Made by a program: the position numbers and the translations under genes. Source: Winslowiella toletana (lineage in GTDB: Bacteria; Pseudomonadota; Gammaproteobacteria; Enterobacterales; Enterobacteriaceae). From it: a stretch of DNA of 64,000 nucleotides. Under the pieces are notes generated by a model that saw nothing but the letters and a program-made list of their open reading frames with translations, searched no databases and was not told the origin of the DNA. Location of the stretch: contig NZ_CP134152.1 of assembly GCF_032164335.1 (NCBI RefSeq), positions 1,116,001-1,180,000 on the forward strand, read 5' to 3'. Of this stretch, positions 62,748 to 64,000 are shown piece by piece (the first letter of the stretch is position 1; every line of letters starts with the position of its first letter).

Positions 62748-62771
62748 AGACATATAGATGTCCAGAAGTCT
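62748..62771 (+). promoter_or_regulatory. MetJ operator: three tandem met boxes
   Basis: Three consecutive 8-mers, AGACATAT, AGATGTCC and AGAAGTCT, resemble the MetJ box AGACGTCT (the third at 7 of 8 positions, the second at 6). Tandem 8-base phasing is diagnostic of MetJ sites. It lies 72 bases before the methyltransferase start. Confidence 0.85.
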
Positions 62772-62842
62772 AAAAAATAACGAAGGGCAACTATTTTACC
62801 GGTAAATTATGCGCTGCGCGCATCAGTCAGGAGTTAAAAACC

Positions 62843-63946
62843 ATGCAAAGAACCACCGCGCCATTTCGTGCCGATACCGTTGGCAGCTTTCTGCGTCCGC
62901 AGGCAATTAAACAGGCGCGTGAGCAGTTTACTGCGGGTGAAATCGATGCCAGCGCACTGCGTCGTATCGAAGATGAGGCGATCCGTCATGTGGTGACTCA
63001 TCAACGTGCCTGCGGTTTACAGGTGGTGACTGACGGTGAGTTCCGTCGCGCATGGTGGCATTTTGACTTTTTCGACGGCCTGCAGGGTGTTGAGCGCTAC
63101 GATGTCGATCAGGGCATCCAGTTTAACGGCGTGCAGACCAAAGCTCACAGCGTGCGCGTGGTCAGCAAGCTGGGCTTTGGCGACCACCCGATGCTGGAAG
63201 ATTTTCGCTATCTGCAAAGCGTCAGTGGTGATGCCGTGGCCAAAATGACGATACCCAGCCCAAGCGTGCTGCACTTCCGCGGCGGACGTAAAGCGATCGA
63301 CGCAACGGTTTATCCTGAGCTGGATGCGTACTTTGACGACCTGGCACAGACTTATCGTGATGCGATCAAAGCGTTCTATGATGCCGGCTGCCGCTATTTG
63401 CAGCTGGATGACACCGTCTGGGCCTATCTCTGCTCCGACGATCAGAAACAACAGATCCGCGAGCGCGGTGACGATCCTGAAGAGCTGGCGCGTATCTATG
63501 CCCGCGTGCTGAATAAAGCCATTGAGGGTAAGCCAGACGATCTGACCATTGGCCTGCATGTTTGCCGTGGTAACTTCCGCTCTACCTGGATCTCTGAAGG
63601 CGGCTACGAGCCAGTGGCTGAAATTCTGTTTGGCACGGTGAACATTGACGCTTTCTTCCTGGAGTACGATAACCAGCGCTCCGGTGGTTTTGAGCCGCTG
63701 CGCTTTATCCGGCCAGGCAACCAGCAGGTGGTGCTCGGTCTGATCACGACTAAAAATGGCGAGCTGGAAAATCCGGAAACGGTAAAACAGCGCCTGGCTG
63801 AAGCGGCGCAGTATGTCGACATCAATCAAATCTGCCTCAGCCCGCAGTGCGGATTTGCCTCAACGGAGGAAGGCAACAGTCTGACGGAAGAGCAGCAGTG
63901 GGCCAAGCTGCGTTTGCTGGTCGATATCGCTAAAAACGTCTGGTAA
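62843..63946 (+). CDS. MetE C-terminal-type methyltransferase (YxjG/YxjH-like)
   Basis: 367 residues, single domain, like the C-terminal half of cobalamin-independent methionine synthase. Near the N-terminus D-T-V-G-S-F-L-R-P; zinc-binding candidates are His in G-L-H-V-C-R-G-N (about residues 234-241, with its Cys) and Cys in S-P-Q-C-G-F (about 332-337). W-H-F-D-F-F near 73 is typical. Probably methylates homocysteine or a related thiol from an unidentified methyl donor. The upstream MetJ array links it to methionine metabolism. Confidence 0.9.
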   Translation: MQRTTAPFRADTVGSFLRPQAIKQAREQFTAGEIDASALRRIEDEAIRHVVTHQRACGLQVVTDGEFRRAWWHFDFFDGLQGVERYDVDQGIQFNGVQTKAHSVRVVSKLGFGDHPMLEDFRYLQSVSGDAVAKMTIPSPSVLHFRGGRKAIDATVYPELDAYFDDLAQTYRDAIKAFYDAGCRYLQLDDTVWAYLCSDDQKQQIRERGDDPEELARIYARVLNKAIEGKPDDLTIGLHVCRGNFRSTWISEGGYEPVAEILFGTVNIDAFFLEYDNQRSGGFEPLRFIRPGNQQVVLGLITTKNGELENPETVKQRLAEAAQYVDINQICLSPQCGFASTEEGNSLTEEQQWAKLRLLVDIAKNVW

Positions 63947-63967
63947 CTGGCGTAAAGTTGTGCGGAC

Positions 63968-63990
63968 AGGCGCGGCTTTCCGCGCCTTTT
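63968..63990 (+). terminator. Terminator after the methyltransferase gene
   Basis: AGGCGCGG and CCGCGCCT arms with a CTTT loop, then TTTTG. Confidence 0.85.
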
Positions 63991-64000
63991 GTGCATCAGA

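Noticed and set aside
63017-63829. 270-codon reverse frame opposite the MetE-like gene
   Set aside because: Antisense shadow; composition and lack of a ribosome site argue against it, while the forward gene has a MetJ operator and terminator.
1-64000. CRISPR arrays, insertion sequences, prophage, tRNA or rRNA genes
   Set aside because: No regularly spaced repeats, transposase motifs, integrase, phage structural genes or cloverleaf-type sequences were seen on reading through the window.

Overview
The window reads as chromosome of a gammaproteobacterium of the order Enterobacterales, most likely family Erwiniaceae (Erwinia/Pantoea-like). Two things point there. A block from iraP to phoR keeps almost exactly the Escherichia coli order: iraP, psiF, dgcC, proC, yaiI, aroL, yaiA, aroM, ppnP, rdgC, mak, sbcC, sbcD, phoB, phoR. 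The remaining genes have clear enterobacterial relatives (marC, umuD, umuC, scsABCD, a cspA-type gene), but with lineage-specific additions and losses. The genus is an inference from sequence memory; no rRNA or other marker is present. I see no prophage, insertion sequence, CRISPR array, tRNA or rRNA.

Layout. 1-7.3 kb: end of an MFS permease gene, a second MFS transporter, and a translationally coupled reverse operon of RND adaptor, RND pump and a membrane acyltransferase. 7.6-10.3 kb: P2A-type cation ATPase. 10.5-16.4 kb: an umuD gene and a umuC gene, each with its own LexA box, separated by about 4 kb that holds two LysR regulators, a carboxymuconolactone-decarboxylase/cupin pair and a cytoplasmic DsbA-like protein. 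16.3-24.3 kb: many small genes (YoaK-like peptide, DUF1471 protein, Kdo hydroxylase, MipA-like porin, periplasmic chorismate mutase, DUF305, RidA and several small secreted or membrane proteins). 24.3-31.1 kb: a peptide-type ABC importer with two paralogous binding proteins. 31.3-37.0 kb: CPBP protease, I78 inhibitor, scsABCD thiol/copper-tolerance operon. 37.0-42.0 kb: a second peptide/metal-type ABC importer with a fused double permease, preceded by a Zur-like operator. 42.0-44.7 kb: AriR-like protein, marC, cold-shock gene with its long leader, small lipoprotein, iraP. 44.8-62.6 kb: the E. coli-like block, but without phoA, with a Rieske/FAD oxidoreductase inserted before proC, a TolA-C-like lipoprotein beside sbcC, and a PstS-type binding protein after phoR. 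62.7-64 kb: a MetE-C-type methyltransferase gene behind a tandem MetJ-box array.

How the genes fit together. The regulatory sites visible in the sequence tie genes to regulons: LexA (umuD, umuC), PhoB (phoBR plus the adjacent pstS-like gene), MetJ (the methionine-synthase-like gene), a probable TyrR site (aroL) and a probable Zur site (the second ABC importer, suggesting zinc or zinc-chelate uptake). Many reverse-strand operons use TAATG stop/start overlaps, consistent with tight translational coupling.
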